NCBI GenBank assembly: GCA_947259045.1
Contig: CAMYKZ010000006.1
Location: 1 to 63,878 of the forward strand
Source of the DNA: an uncultured Afifella sp.
GTDB lineage: Bacteria; Pseudomonadota; Alphaproteobacteria; Rhizobiales; Afifellaceae
Length of the DNA: 63,878 nt
Direction of reading: 5' to 3'
Within the stretch, counting starts at the first letter, position 1, and the number at the start of each line of letters is the position of its first letter. Shown in pieces: positions 8,900 through 18,567 of the stretch. The translations under genes and the position numbers were made by a program. A model generated the notes under the pieces. That model had not been told where the DNA came from and searched no databases. It was given only the letters and a program-made list of their open reading frames with translations.

Positions 8900-10525
8900 T
8901 TATGCCTTGTCAGTTTGACCCAGCCTGAAACGCTGCACCTTGCCGGTCTGGGTTTTCGGCAAAGCGTCGATAAAACGAACGGAGCGGGGATATTTGAACG
9001 GCGCGATCAGGCTCTTCACATGATCCTGCAGGACCTTGACAAGGTCGTCGCCGGCAACAAGCCCTTCGGCCAGGACCACATGCGCCTCGACGATCTGGCC
9101 ACGCTCCTCGTCGGCAACGCCGATCACCCCGCATTCGCTGACGGCGGCATGGGCGAGTAGCGCTGCTTCGACTTCCGGGCCGGCAATATTGTAGCCGGAA
9201 GAGACGATCATGTCGTCGGCGCGGGCGGCAAAGTGGAAATAACCGTCTTCATCCTGGCTGAATGCGTCGCCCGTCAGGTTCCAGCCGTTGCGTACATAGG
9301 CAGCCTGGCGCTCGTCGGCGAGATAGCGGCAGCCGGTCGGGCCGCGCACGGCAAGCTTGCCAACTTCGCCGCGCGGCTTTTCCCTCATGTCGTCATCGAC
9401 AATCATCGCCTGGTATCCGGTCACCGGTTTTCCGGTGCAGGTGGGGCGGGAATCGCCAAGCCGATTGGATATAAAGATATGTAAAAGTTCCGTCGAACCG
9501 ATGCCGTCGAGCATCGGCTTGCCGGTCTTTTCCAGCCAGTCCTGATAGACCGGCGCCGGCAGGGTTTCGCCGGCGGAAACCGCAATGCGCAGCGACGACA
9601 GGTCGGCGCCCTTCTCCATCGCCGCCAGCATCGCGCGGTAGGCGGTCGGTGCGGTAAGGCAGACCGTCGCCTTGAAGGTCTGGATGATCTCGATCATGTT
9701 TGGCGGAGAGGCGTTTTCCAGCAATGTCGCAGCCGCACCGAAGCGCAGCGGAAAGATTGCCAGCCCGCCAAGCCCGAAGGTAAAGGCGAGCGGCGGCGAA
9801 CCAACAAAGACGTCGTCGGGCGTGACGGCAAGCACTTCACTTGCATAGCCGTCGGCAACAATCAGCAGGTCTCGGTGGAAATGCATCGTCGCCTTCGGCT
9901 CGCCGGTCGTGCCGGAGGTAAATCCCAGCAAGGCGACATCGTCGCGAGATGTTTGAACGGCATCAAACCGGACAGGCTTGTTCAATGCGATCCGGTCCAG
10001 TTCGGCGTCATGATTGGCGGTGCCGTCGAAACCGATGACCTTTTCCAGAAAGCGGCTGTTCTTGGCGCAGATGGCAAGCTCGTCCATCAGCCGCGTGTCG
10101 CACAGCGCCATGCCGATTTCCGCCTTGTCGACAATCTTGCCGAGTTCGCCGGCGCGCAGCATCGGCATGGTGTTGACGACGACGGCGCCGGCCTTTGTCG
10201 CGGCCAGCCAGCAGGCCACCATGGCCGGATTGTTGGCCGAGCGGATCAGCACCCGGTTGCCCGGCTTGAGCGCGTAATCCTCAACCAGCGCATGGGCGAT
10301 ACGGTTCGTCCAGTCGGCCAGTTCCTTGTAGGTGCGGCGGCGACCGTTGCCAATCAACGCCGTATGGTCGCCGAACCCTTTTTCAACCATCCGGTCGGTC
10401 AGCTCCGCGGCAGCGTTGAGTTTTTCCGGATAATCGAAACCGTCCAGCAGGAAGGCCGGCCATTGGTCTTCAGGCGGCAGATTATCCCTGGTGAATGTGT
10501 CAGAATGTGCTGAGGGCCGGAGCAT
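8900..10525 (-). CDS. abmG: 2-aminobenzoate-CoA ligase (AMP-forming)
   Basis: A 541-residue acyl-CoA synthetase of the ANL superfamily. The phosphate-binding A3 motif is GFTSGTTGEPKATMH; A5 region DGIGSTELLHIFISN; A8 motif SSGYNIAGPEVEAAL; the A10 Lys lies in PKTQTGKVQR near the C-terminus. The GSTELLHIFIS sequence and the TFTRDNLPPEDQWP N-terminus are those of benzoate/2-aminobenzoate-CoA ligases. It would activate anthranilate with ATP and CoA in the cytoplasm. The start is placed at ATG 10525, just after the acyl-CoA dehydrogenase stop; a longer open frame upstream is the shadow of that gene. It sits with abmA, a crotonase, an acyl-CoA dehydrogenase and an SDR, the gene set known from the Azoarcus evansii aerobic 2-aminobenzoate pathway. 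Confidence 0.87.
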   Translation of the reverse strand: MLRPSAHSDTFTRDNLPPEDQWPAFLLDGFDYPEKLNAAAELTDRMVEKGFGDHTALIGNGRRRTYKELADWTNRIAHALVEDYALKPGNRVLIRSANNPAMVACWLAATKAGAVVVNTMPMLRAGELGKIVDKAEIGMALCDTRLMDELAICAKNSRFLEKVIGFDGTANHDAELDRIALNKPVRFDAVQTSRDDVALLGFTSGTTGEPKATMHFHRDLLIVADGYASEVLAVTPDDVFVGSPPLAFTFGLGGLAIFPLRFGAAATLLENASPPNMIEIIQTFKATVCLTAPTAYRAMLAAMEKGADLSSLRIAVSAGETLPAPVYQDWLEKTGKPMLDGIGSTELLHIFISNRLGDSRPTCTGKPVTGYQAMIVDDDMREKPRGEVGKLAVRGPTGCRYLADERQAAYVRNGWNLTGDAFSQDEDGYFHFAARADDMIVSSGYNIAGPEVEAALLAHAAVSECGVIGVADEERGQIVEAHVVLAEGLVAGDDLVKVLQDHVKSLIAPFKYPRSVRFIDALPKTQTGKVQRFRLGQTDKA

Positions 10526-10526
10526 T

Positions 10527-11705
10527 CTATCCTCCCGTTTCTGAAAGCGTCTGATTTGACAGCGTATGCCGGGCGATGATGATCTTTTGAACGTCCGACG
10601 CGCCTTCATAAATCCGCAGCGCGCGGATTTCGCGGTAGAGCCGTTCCACCACACTGCCTGAGCGGACACCGTCGCCGCCATGGATCTGTACAGCATTGTC
10701 GATGACCCGCTGTGCACGCTCAGTGGCGAAAAGCTTCGCCATCGCCGCCTCGCGGCTGATGCGCGGCGCGCCGGAATCCTTCGTCCAGGCGGCGCGGTAG
10801 ATCAGAAGGGCTGAGGCATCGACATCAAGCGCCATGTCGGCAATGTGTCCCTGAACCATCTGCAGCTCGGCGAGCGGTGCGCCGGAAAGGGTGCGCGACG
10901 AGGCCCGGGCAAGGGTTTCATCGAGCGCCCGGCGGGCAAAACCCAGGGCGGCCGCGCCGACGGTGGACCTGAAAATATCAAGCACCGACATGGCGATGCG
11001 AAAGCCCTCGCCCGGCGCGCCTATCATGGCGCCGGCCGGAATGCGGCAATCTTCGACGGCAAGCCGGGCCAGCGGATGCGGCGCGATCACGTCAAGCCGT
11101 TCGGCGACAATAAGCCCCGGCGTGTCGGCCGGCACAATGAACGCGCTCAGACCTTTGGCGCCGGGCGCCTCGCCGGTTCGGGCGAACAGGGTGTAAAAAT
11201 CGGCGATACCGCCGTTGGATATCCAGGTCTTTTCGCCATTGAGAACAAAATGATCGCCGTCACGCACGGCCGTCATTTCGATATTGGCGACATCCGAACC
11301 GGATTTCGGTTCCGTCAGCGCGAAAGCGGCAATCGCCTTTCCGCTGCGGGTGCCAGGCAACCATTTTTGTTTTTGCTCTTCATTGCCGAACAAAGAGAGC
11401 GCCCCGGTTCCAAGCCCCTGCATGGCAAATGCGAAATCGGCCAGGCCGTCGTGACGGGCAAGGGTTTCGCGGACAAGGCAGAGCGTTCTGACATCGAGCG
11501 CCGACGCGATGTTGTCAGGATCGATGGCGGTGTGGTGCAGCCAGCCGGCTTCGCCGAGATCGCGCACCAGAGCGCGGCAGGATTTTTCGACATCGGAATG
11601 GTCGATGCCTCCAAGATTGTCCGACGCCCAGCTCTCGATTTCGGCGGCAAGGGCACGGTGACGGTCTTCAAAAAACGGCCAGGTCAGGAAAGAACGGTCT
11701 GTCAT
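10527..11705 (-). CDS. Acyl-CoA dehydrogenase
   Basis: FAD-dependent acyl-CoA dehydrogenase of 392 aa, normal length. Visible are the FAD/substrate segment [26 protein letters not shown], and the catalytic-base region [17 protein letters not shown] near the C-terminus with the active-site Glu. ATG 11705 is chosen because it begins one base after the crotonase stop. Family role: alpha,beta-dehydrogenation of a CoA thioester, passing electrons to ETF. In context it should act on an alicyclic or ring-opened CoA ester downstream of the aminobenzoyl-CoA monooxygenase/reductase. Confidence 0.9.
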   Translation of the reverse strand: MTDRSFLTWPFFEDRHRALAAEIESWASDNLGGIDHSDVEKSCRALVRDLGEAGWLHHTAIDPDNIASALDVRTLCLVRETLARHDGLADFAFAMQGLGTGALSLFGNEEQKQKWLPGTRSGKAIAAFALTEPKSGSDVANIEMTAVRDGDHFVLNGEKTWISNGGIADFYTLFARTGEAPGAKGLSAFIVPADTPGLIVAERLDVIAPHPLARLAVEDCRIPAGAMIGAPGEGFRIAMSVLDIFRSTVGAAALGFARRALDETLARASSRTLSGAPLAELQMVQGHIADMALDVDASALLIYRAAWTKDSGAPRISREAAMAKLFATERAQRVIDNAVQIHGGDGVRSGSVVERLYREIRALRIYEGASDVQKIIIARHTLSNQTLSETGG

Positions 11706-11706
11706 G

Positions 11707-12519
11707 TCAGTTGCCCTCAAAGACCGGTTTCCGCTTGGCGACGAAAGCGTCGAAGGCGCGCTGGAAATCCTGCGTCTTCATGCACAGCGCCTGGGCCTGG
11801 GCCTCGGCTTCGATAGCTTGATCGATTGACATCGACCATTCCTGGGCAAGCATCGTCTTGGTCATCATGTGGGCGAAGTTCGGCCCCTCGGCAAGCGCCG
11901 CTGCAAAGGCCGCCGCTTCCGGATCCAGGTCTTGCGCGGCGACAATGCGATTGTAAAATCCCCAGCGTTCGCCCTCTTCAGCCGACATGGTGCGGCCGGT
12001 ATAGAGCAGTTCGGCGGCCCTGCCCTGGCCGATGATGCGGGGCAGAATCGCGCAGGCGCCCATATCGCAACCGGCCAGCCCGACGCGGGTAAACAGAAAC
12101 GCGGTCTTGGCCGCAGGCGTGGCAAAGCGGATATCGCAGGCCATTGCGATGATCGCGCCGGCGCCGACACAGACACCATCGACGGCAGCAACAACCGGCT
12201 TGCCGCAGCCGATGATCGCCCTGACCAGGTCGCCGGTCATGCGGGTGAACTGCAAGAGGCCCTTCATGTCCTTGTCCAGCAGCGGGCCGATAATGTCGTG
12301 CACATCGCCGCCGGAACAGAAATTGCCGCCATTGGAGCCGAACATCACGGCGTTGATGTCGTCAGTCCCGGCCAGGGCACGGAACCAGTCGCGCAGTTCA
12401 GCGTAACTTTCAAACGTCAGCGGGTTCTTGCGCTCCGGCCGGTCGAGGGTGACGACCGCTACTTTCCGTTCGACACGAACCTTGAAATGCTGCGGTTCGA
12501 AGAGGTTGATATCGGTCAT
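11707..12519 (-). CDS. Enoyl-CoA hydratase/isomerase family protein (crotonase)
   Basis: A 270-residue crotonase. The oxyanion-hole segments are [13 protein letters not shown] and [18 protein letters not shown]. The second catalytic region reads [18 protein letters not shown]. The usual second Glu position is not clearly occupied (an Asp is nearby), so a reaction other than simple hydration is possible, such as ring hydrolysis or isomerisation. The start overlaps the MarR gene by 4 bp (ATGA). Likely role: a beta-oxidation-like step on a ring-derived CoA thioester. Confidence 0.88.
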   Translation of the reverse strand: MTDINLFEPQHFKVRVERKVAVVTLDRPERKNPLTFESYAELRDWFRALAGTDDINAVMFGSNGGNFCSGGDVHDIIGPLLDKDMKGLLQFTRMTGDLVRAIIGCGKPVVAAVDGVCVGAGAIIAMACDIRFATPAAKTAFLFTRVGLAGCDMGACAILPRIIGQGRAAELLYTGRTMSAEEGERWGFYNRIVAAQDLDPEAAAFAAALAEGPNFAHMMTKTMLAQEWSMSIDQAIEAEAQAQALCMKTQDFQRAFDAFVAKRKPVFEGN

Positions 12520-12992
12520 AATGCCTGCCTCGCGTTTGATGATATCCTGTCCAGCCGGTCGATCAGATCTGCCGCACCGGCATCATCAAGGCCGCACAGC
12601 ATGTCGTCGATCCAGCGTTCGTGCACATTCGCCATGGCAGCGAAATCCTGCTCGCCCTTGCGGGTCAGCCGGACAAGCATGGCGCGTCGGTCACCGGCAA
12701 CAGGAACCCGGACGACGAGGCCGTCACTGACAAGGCGTTCCACAATGCCGGTGACATTGCCGTTGGAAACCTTCAGTGCCGCCGACAATTGGCTCATCTT
12801 CATGCCCTTCTTATTGCGATAGAGCGCTGCAAGCACGTCGAAGCGGGGCAGCGTCGTATCGTATTCAAGCCGCAGCCGCTCGCGCAATTCCGCTTCGATC
12901 GTGCGCGATAGTTTCAGGATCCCGAGCCAGACCCGGAGCCGCTGCTTGCTCAGGTCCCTGCCCGGCAATGGCTGCTTGCGCGGTCTGCTCAT
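12516..12992 (-). CDS. MarR-family transcriptional regulator
   Basis: A 158-residue winged-helix regulator. The recognition region [22 protein letters not shown] is followed by the wing [21 protein letters not shown], with flanking dimerisation helices. ATG 12992 overlaps the SDR stop by 4 bp, so the regulator is embedded in the operon it probably controls. MarR proteins of aromatic-CoA pathways usually repress and are released by the aroyl-CoA ester; that is family knowledge. A strong candidate operator is the near-palindrome at 16135-16170 upstream of abmA. Confidence 0.92.
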   Translation of the reverse strand: MSRPRKQPLPGRDLSKQRLRVWLGILKLSRTIEAELRERLRLEYDTTLPRFDVLAALYRNKKGMKMSQLSAALKVSNGNVTGIVERLVSDGLVVRVPVAGDRRAMLVRLTRKGEQDFAAMANVHERWIDDMLCGLDDAGAADLIDRLDRISSNARQAL

Positions 12993-13750
12993 ATTTCGCC
13001 CCCGGAGATCGATATCGCCTGTCCGGTGACGGACGCAGCACCGTTGCCGCAGAGCCAAAGCACCGTATCGGCAACTTCGTCAGGTTGAATAAGCCGGCCC
13101 ATCGGATTGTTTGCCGCCAGCGCATCGATCGCCTGCTCACGGCTTTTGCCGGTCTTGTCAATGATCGTCTGAAGCGAGCGTTCCAGCATCGGCGTGTCGG
13201 TAAAACCGGGGCAAACCGCATTGACGGTAATGCCCTGGAGGGCGACCTCCAGCGCCAGCGCCCGGGTCAGTCCGACGACGCCGTGTTTGGCGGCGCAATA
13301 GGATGCGACATAGGGATAACCCTTGAGACCTGCCGTTGATGCAACCGAGACAATCCGCCCCCAGCCGCGATCTTTCATAACAGGCAGGGCGGCCTGCAAT
13401 GTCAGGAAAACGCCGGTAAGATTGACGTCCAGCATGGCCTGCCATGCGGCAAGATCGGTTTTTGCAAACGGCATGCTTTCTGCCGCGCCCGCATTGGCGA
13501 TGACGATATCAGGCGAGGCGCCGGCCTTTGCCATGGCGTCGAACAGAGCCATGACCGAGACCTGATCCGTGACATCGGCTGCAACCGGCGAAATGTTCGT
13601 CGCCTTGCCGGCAACAGCCTCAAGCGCGTCACGCTGCCGCCCGGCGATGGTGACATGGGCGCCGGCCTCTGCCAGCGCAAGTGCGATGGCTTCCCCGACG
13701 CCTGATCCACCGCCGGTGACAAGTGCGTTTTTTCCCGCAAGCCGGTTCAT
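12989..13750 (-). CDS. Short-chain dehydrogenase/reductase (probable 3-hydroxyacyl-CoA dehydrogenase)
   Basis: A classical SDR of 253 aa. The cofactor motif is TGGGSGVGEA, the NAG motif is VIANAG, the catalytic Ser is in SVASTAG, and the YxxxK motif is YCAAKHG. It ends with the common DEVADTVLWLC and SGGEI. It begins 3 bp after the abmA stop. By position it should oxidise the 3-hydroxy intermediate made by the crotonase, with NAD+. Confidence 0.9.
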   Translation of the reverse strand: MNRLAGKNALVTGGGSGVGEAIALALAEAGAHVTIAGRQRDALEAVAGKATNISPVAADVTDQVSVMALFDAMAKAGASPDIVIANAGAAESMPFAKTDLAAWQAMLDVNLTGVFLTLQAALPVMKDRGWGRIVSVASTAGLKGYPYVASYCAAKHGVVGLTRALALEVALQGITVNAVCPGFTDTPMLERSLQTIIDKTGKSREQAIDALAANNPMGRLIQPDEVADTVLWLCGNGAASVTGQAISISGGEI

Positions 13751-13753
13751 CGG

Positions 13754-16069
13754 TCAGACCTTCCCGCCTGGAGTTTCGCCGCGTTCCGCCAGCCTTTGCA
13801 GCTGGTCGCGTCCGGCATGATAGGGTTCCGGCCAGGCCTCGACCCTGTCGCCCAGAGCCGCAGCCGCATGCAGCGTCCAATAGGGGTTGGCCAGATGCGG
13901 CCGGGCCAGGCAGACCAGATCGGCGCGGCCGGCCATCAGGATGGAATTGGCATGATCGGGCTCGTAGATATTGCCGACCGCCATGGTCGCCATGCCGGTT
14001 TCGTTGCGGATGCGGTCGGAAAACGGCGTCTGGAACATGCGGCCGTAAACCGGCTGCGCGCGCACCGATGTCTGGCCGGCGGATACGTCGCAGATATCGA
14101 CACCGGCCACCTGCAGCATGGCGGCGATCGTCACGGCATCTTCCGGCGTAATCCCTTCGTCGCCGACCCAGTCATTGGCGGAAATCCGCACCGAAATCGG
14201 CTTTTCATCCGGCCAGACCGCGCGCACGGCATGAAAGACCTCGAGCGGATAGCACATGCGATTTTCCAGCGGCCCGCCATAATCGTCGGTCCTGTTGTTG
14301 CAGAGCGGCGTGATGAAGGAGGAGAGCAGATAACCATGCGCGGCGTGGATCTCCAGCATGTCGAAGCCGGCTCTTTGCGCCATTTCAGCCGCAGCGACAA
14401 ACTGCTCGCGCACCGTATCCATATCCTGCCGGTCCATCGCCTTCGGCGTCTGATTGGCCGGCGACCAGGCACTATCGGACGCCGATATCAGCGGCCAGTT
14501 TCCCGCCGCAAGCGGTGCATCCATGTCCTGCCAGCCAAGCTGGGTGGAGCCCTTGGCGCCGGAATGGCCGATCTGGCAGCAGATTTTCGCCGCCGTCTCC
14601 CGGTGGACGAAATCGGTGATGCGCCGCCATGCCGCTTCGTGCTCCGGCGCGTAAAGGCCGGTGCAGCCCGGCGTGATACGGCCTTGCGGGCTGACGCATG
14701 TCATCTCGACAGTCACCAGCCCCGCGCCGCCCTTGGCGCGTTCGCAATAATGCACCAGATGCCAGTCGGTCGGGCAGCCTTCGACGGCCTTGTACTGTGC
14801 CATCGGCGAGACATTGATGCGGTTCTTCAGCGCCAGACCGCGCAACCGGAACGGCGCAAACATCGGCGGGCGGACAATTTTGCCGGATGCACCGGCCTGT
14901 TTCTGGAACCAGCCTTCGGCGCTTTCCAGCCAGGCTCTGTCGCGCAGCCTAAGATTCTCGTGGCTGATGCGCTGGGAACGCGTCAGCAGGGAATAATTGA
15001 ACTGCACCGGATCGAGCTGCAGATACCGCTCCACCTGTTCAAACCATTCGGTGGAATTGCGCGCTGCCGATTGCAGCCTGAGCACCTCCACCCGTCGTTC
15101 GTCTTCGTAACGGCGGAAGGCCGATTTCAGATCCGGTTCCGAATGCAGGTAATCGGCCAGCGCAATGGCGCTTTCCAGCGCGAGTTTGGTACCGGAACCG
15201 ATGGAAAAATGCGCCGTCGCGGCGGCGTCGCCCATCAGCACGATATTGTCAAACGACCAGTTTTCGCACAGCACCCGGGGAAAATTGATCCAGGCGGAAC
15301 CGCGCAGATGGCGGGCATTCGACATCAGTGCATGGCCGCCCAGATAGGCGGCAAAGATCTTCTCGCAGGCCGCGATCGACTGGTCCTGGTCCATGTCGCC
15401 GAAACCGAATTTCGACCAGGTGTCCTCAGAGCATTCGACAATGAACGTCGCAGTCTCGGCATCGAACTGATAGGCATGGGCCCAGACCCAGCCATGTTCG
15501 GTTTCTTCGAAAATGAAAGTGAAAGCGTCGTCGAATTTCTGACCGGTTCCGAGCCAGACGAATTTGCAGGCCCGCACATCGACGTCGGGACGGAAGTGCT
15601 GTTTGAATTCCGTGCGGGTCTTTGAGTTCAGACCGTCACAGGCGACAACCAGGTCATATTGGCCGGAAAGGTCCGCAGCACTCTCAACCTCGGTCTCAAA
15701 CCGCAGTTCAACGCCGAGCGCGGCCGCGCGCTCCTGCAGCAGGAGCAACAGTTTTTTGCGGCCAATGCCGCAGAAACCGTGCCCCGTCGTCAGTTGCCGC
15801 TCGCCGCGGTAATGGACGGCGACATCATCCCAATAGGCGAAATGCTCGCGGATCGCGGCAGCGCTTGTCGGGTCGTTGGCATGGAGGTTGTCAAGGGTTT
15901 CGTCGGACAGGACAACGCCCCAGCCGAACGTGTCGTCGGCCCGGTTGCGTTCGATGACAACGATCTCATGGTCCGGGTCGCGCAGCTTCATGCTGATCGC
16001 GAAATAGAGGCCGGCCGGACCACCGCCCAGACATGCAACACGCATCGGCTTGCCTGCCCTTTCATTCAC
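13754..16069 (-). CDS. abmA: Bifunctional 2-aminobenzoyl-CoA monooxygenase/reductase (salicylyl-CoA 5-hydroxylase/oxidoreductase type)
   Basis: A 771-residue two-domain flavoprotein. Residues 1 to about 375 form a class A flavin monooxygenase (FAD motif [13 protein letters not shown], then [10 protein letters not shown] and a [18 protein letters not shown] motif). From about residue 395 to the end is an Old Yellow Enzyme-like NADH:flavin reductase ([47 protein letters not shown]). This fusion is the hallmark of the Azoarcus evansii enzyme that hydroxylates and then reduces 2-aminobenzoyl-CoA, destroying aromaticity without ring-cleaving dioxygenases. It is the first gene of the operon, with a palindromic operator-like site upstream. 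A salicylyl-CoA-type substrate is the alternative; the neighbouring ligase favours aminobenzoyl-CoA. Confidence 0.9.
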   Translation of the reverse strand: MNERAGKPMRVACLGGGPAGLYFAISMKLRDPDHEIVVIERNRADDTFGWGVVLSDETLDNLHANDPTSAAAIREHFAYWDDVAVHYRGERQLTTGHGFCGIGRKKLLLLLQERAAALGVELRFETEVESAADLSGQYDLVVACDGLNSKTRTEFKQHFRPDVDVRACKFVWLGTGQKFDDAFTFIFEETEHGWVWAHAYQFDAETATFIVECSEDTWSKFGFGDMDQDQSIAACEKIFAAYLGGHALMSNARHLRGSAWINFPRVLCENWSFDNIVLMGDAAATAHFSIGSGTKLALESAIALADYLHSEPDLKSAFRRYEDERRVEVLRLQSAARNSTEWFEQVERYLQLDPVQFNYSLLTRSQRISHENLRLRDRAWLESAEGWFQKQAGASGKIVRPPMFAPFRLRGLALKNRINVSPMAQYKAVEGCPTDWHLVHYCERAKGGAGLVTVEMTCVSPQGRITPGCTGLYAPEHEAAWRRITDFVHRETAAKICCQIGHSGAKGSTQLGWQDMDAPLAAGNWPLISASDSAWSPANQTPKAMDRQDMDTVREQFVAAAEMAQRAGFDMLEIHAAHGYLLSSFITPLCNNRTDDYGGPLENRMCYPLEVFHAVRAVWPDEKPISVRISANDWVGDEGITPEDAVTIAAMLQVAGVDICDVSAGQTSVRAQPVYGRMFQTPFSDRIRNETGMATMAVGNIYEPDHANSILMAGRADLVCLARPHLANPYWTLHAAAALGDRVEAWPEPYHAGRDQLQRLAERGETPGGKV

Positions 16070-16128
16070 CGGATCAACCCGTTTTCAAAGCCGTGGAGCG
16101 ATCCCGACTTCAGGCAGAATGCCAGCGA

Positions 16129-16170
16129 TTGAAATTTATTTCAAGCTTAAACTTTTAGGCTTGAAATAAA
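16129..16170. promoter_or_regulatory. Near-perfect palindrome upstream of abmA, candidate MarR operator
   Basis: A 17-bp inverted repeat with one mismatch occupies 16135-16151 and 16154-16170, with a 2-bp spacer; its arms read outward-in as TTTATTTCAAGC. An overlapping smaller palindrome, TTGAAAT-TT-ATTTCAA, covers 16129-16144, so there are three TTGAAAT-type half sites. It is AT-rich and lies 60-100 bp upstream of the abmA start. The ATTTCAAG/CTTGAAAT core looks like operators of MarR regulators controlling aromatic pathways. The MarR gene at 12516-12992 in the same operon is the natural partner; this is inference. Confidence 0.6.
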
Positions 16171-16221
16171 CAGCACATGAGTTTCCGGTCCGGCTCATTT
16201 GATCAGATAACGTGGCGCCGC

Positions 16222-17064
16222 CTATTCCAGCCGCAAGCCCGGCAGCAGTGCATCGAACAATGCGTCGTTTGTGGCAAATTCGGTCAGCACTGTCAGGTGA
16301 TTGCAGCCATCGACAAAGGCGATATTGTTCTGGCTGCCGCGGCCGAGCAATTGCGAGGCGATGTAGGACTGGCGCTTGAAATCGTCGGTCTCGTCATTGC
16401 CGACAATGAAAAACACCGGCTGGTTGATCTCCATGCCGGGATAGAGCGACCAGTCGACAACCTCTTCGATCGGCATGCGCAATTCGTCGCCGATGGCGGT
16501 TTCCTGGACCGGGAAAATATCAAACACGCCGCTGAACAGAAGCAGCAGGTCGTCAGAGGACACGGTGCCTTCCTGTTCCGCCTGGATGGTGGCGTGCAGC
16601 GCCAGATGCGCACCGGCGGAATGGCCTGAAATGATGCGGTTTGACGACAGTTTCGCGCGGGCTGCGATATCCGACAAAAGACCGAGTGCGGCGACGGTGT
16701 CGTCAACCAGATCGGCAAGCCGGAATTCCGGCATCAGGCGGTATTCGGTGATCGCGACATCATAACCGTGCTTCAGGAACGGCGCCGCCATGAAGCGGGA
16801 CTGTTCGCGCTCCATCGCCCGCCAGAAGCCGCCATGGGCAAAGACGAACAGGCCGCGGCCCTCATTGTCCGGATTGGCCTTGAATATCTCGACACTCTGG
16901 CGCGGATGATCCCCATAGGCTTCGACGAAATGATGATAATCCTCGAAACGATCGTCACCGGACAGGGCTTCCCACTCCGCCACATGCTCAAGGAAGGCCG
17001 GCAATGTCTTGCGCAGCACGAACTGGTCTTCGAAAAATGCGTGGGCGGAGGTTTTGCGGAACAT
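16222..17064 (-). CDS. Alpha/beta hydrolase, kynurenine formamidase-like
   Basis: A 280-residue alpha/beta hydrolase. The oxyanion motif is HGGFW, the nucleophile elbow is GHSAGAHLALH, an acid is expected near IVGNDETDD and the catalytic His in GCNHLTVL. The HGG(F/Y)W plus GHSAGAHL combination is shared with the BNA7/AFMID arylformamidases, which hydrolyse N-formylkynurenine, and with related esterases. It is 3 bp downstream of the FMO gene, so a Baeyer-Villiger ester is an alternative substrate. The neighbouring anthranilate pathway would fit a kynurenine role, but I see no kynureninase or tryptophan dioxygenase in the window. Confidence 0.78.
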   Translation of the reverse strand: MFRKTSAHAFFEDQFVLRKTLPAFLEHVAEWEALSGDDRFEDYHHFVEAYGDHPRQSVEIFKANPDNEGRGLFVFAHGGFWRAMEREQSRFMAAPFLKHGYDVAITEYRLMPEFRLADLVDDTVAALGLLSDIAARAKLSSNRIISGHSAGAHLALHATIQAEQEGTVSSDDLLLLFSGVFDIFPVQETAIGDELRMPIEEVVDWSLYPGMEINQPVFFIVGNDETDDFKRQSYIASQLLGRGSQNNIAFVDGCNHLTVLTEFATNDALFDALLPGLRLE

Positions 17065-17066
17065 CG

Positions 17067-18557
17067 TCAGGTCACCTGGTAGGCTGGGGCGGATTTGAGG
17101 TACTCAGAATAAGCATCGGCATTGGGCGGGGCAAAGTTTTCCGCAAGCGGGTTGCGGGATTTTTTCGTTGCGCCGATATCGGCCAGCAATTCATCGAAAT
17201 GCTTGAAATGATACGGCGCAACACAAAGCCCGCCATAGACCTGTGCGGCCGGGCGCTCATTGCGCCGCCAGTTCAGCATCATGTCGATATTGGCGTTCAT
17301 CGCGTCGGCATCCGGCTGCCGGACCAGCTGCCCGTCGGCATAACGGACCAGCCAGTTTGCGGCGAGATCCGCGCACAGCATAGTGCAGAACGAGGAATTG
17401 AAGCCGACAAAACCGAGATCGGGAAGATCCGGATTGGCGATCAGCCGGAAGAGCCGGTACTGGCCGTCCGGCTCAACCAGTTTTTCCTGAAACTCGGCCG
17501 GCAGAAACGAAACGCCGAGCATCCAGCCGGTCGCAAGGATCGCCAGATCGGCGGCCACCCGCTGGCCGTTGGTCAGGACAATATCAGGCCCGTCATAATG
17601 GTCGAACGATCCGCGGATCGCATTGATCCGGCCGTCGGCCACCATGTCGAAAAACCCCGGTGTGACGATCGGCACCGAACAATTGACGTCCCGCTCGATC
17701 GGCGTTTCCGGCGTCAGCCCGGTCTTGCCCAGTTTCAACTGGATCTTCAGCAACGCTTCAAGGGCGCGCCAGTTGGCCCAGACAAACGGTCTGGCGATGG
17801 CGTGGTTGAAGCGGGCAAGCGCACTCTGGCCCCAGCCCGGGAACATTTTCTCCTGCGCCCGGACATAGAGAATTCGCTTGAAGTTGATCAGCCCGCCGAT
17901 GAAATAGGGAATGCGCCAGACGGAATCCCGGTAGACGATGGTAACCGAGTTCGCTCCGGAATTGACCGCGTTGACGGCAATGTCGGTGGCCGATTTGGAA
18001 AAGCCTAGCACCACGGCATTGCGGCCGTTGACGATTTCCGGGTCGGTATAGTCCGACGAATGCATCACCTGGCCGCCGCTGGCGGAAAAGGTCTCCCAGC
18101 CGGGGTGAAGCGGCATGTTTCGCTCACTGAATTGTCCGGTGCAGACTGCAACAAAATCGAACTCTTCTTCGCTGGTTGCACCTTCAGGATCTTCCAGTTC
18201 GATCGACCAGCCGGCAGCGCCGGATGCCCGGCGGCTGATCGCCCGGACCCTCAAATTGAAGCGGATCTGATCGCGCAGACCGTGATCGTCGGCATAATCG
18301 CCCAGATAGGCATGCACCTGCGGCCCTTTCGGCCATTCCGGATAATCGTCCGGCATCGGCTTGTCGGTATAGCGGTAGAGTTCCTTCGGGCTCTGGGTCT
18401 GGACATCGGGATAGGAGCGCGAGGGCTCCCAGACCCCGCCCAGGTCATGAGAACGTTCAACGATCGTCACGTCATGGCCGTGCTGCCGGAAAGTCTTGGC
18501 CGCGACCAGCCCGCTGACGCCCGCGCCGATGACGCAGACCTTTTTCCTGTTCGCCAT
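17067..18557 (-). CDS. Flavin-containing monooxygenase (FMO/Baeyer-Villiger type)
   Basis: A 496-residue class B flavin monooxygenase. The N-terminal FAD motif is VIGAGVSGLVAAKTF, the FMO-like segment is DLGGVWEPSRSYPD, and the second (NADPH) Rossmann site is VVLGFSKSATDIAVNAV. The late ILATGW motif is present. This family inserts oxygen into ketones (esters) or oxygenates N/S atoms. It is preceded by a cupin and followed 3 bp later by an alpha/beta hydrolase, a common arrangement for ketone-to-ester-to-acid conversion. Substrate unknown. Confidence 0.88.
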   Translation of the reverse strand: MANRKKVCVIGAGVSGLVAAKTFRQHGHDVTIVERSHDLGGVWEPSRSYPDVQTQSPKELYRYTDKPMPDDYPEWPKGPQVHAYLGDYADDHGLRDQIRFNLRVRAISRRASGAAGWSIELEDPEGATSEEEFDFVAVCTGQFSERNMPLHPGWETFSASGGQVMHSSDYTDPEIVNGRNAVVLGFSKSATDIAVNAVNSGANSVTIVYRDSVWRIPYFIGGLINFKRILYVRAQEKMFPGWGQSALARFNHAIARPFVWANWRALEALLKIQLKLGKTGLTPETPIERDVNCSVPIVTPGFFDMVADGRINAIRGSFDHYDGPDIVLTNGQRVAADLAILATGWMLGVSFLPAEFQEKLVEPDGQYRLFRLIANPDLPDLGFVGFNSSFCTMLCADLAANWLVRYADGQLVRQPDADAMNANIDMMLNWRRNERPAAQVYGGLCVAPYHFKHFDELLADIGATKKSRNPLAENFAPPNADAYSEYLKSAPAYQVT

Positions 18558-18567
18558 TGGAGCGGAT

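Noticed and set aside
10526..10717. N-terminal extension of the aminobenzoate-CoA ligase
   Set aside because: It overlaps the acyl-CoA dehydrogenase 3' end and has no family sequence; ATG 10525 gives the proper N-terminus.
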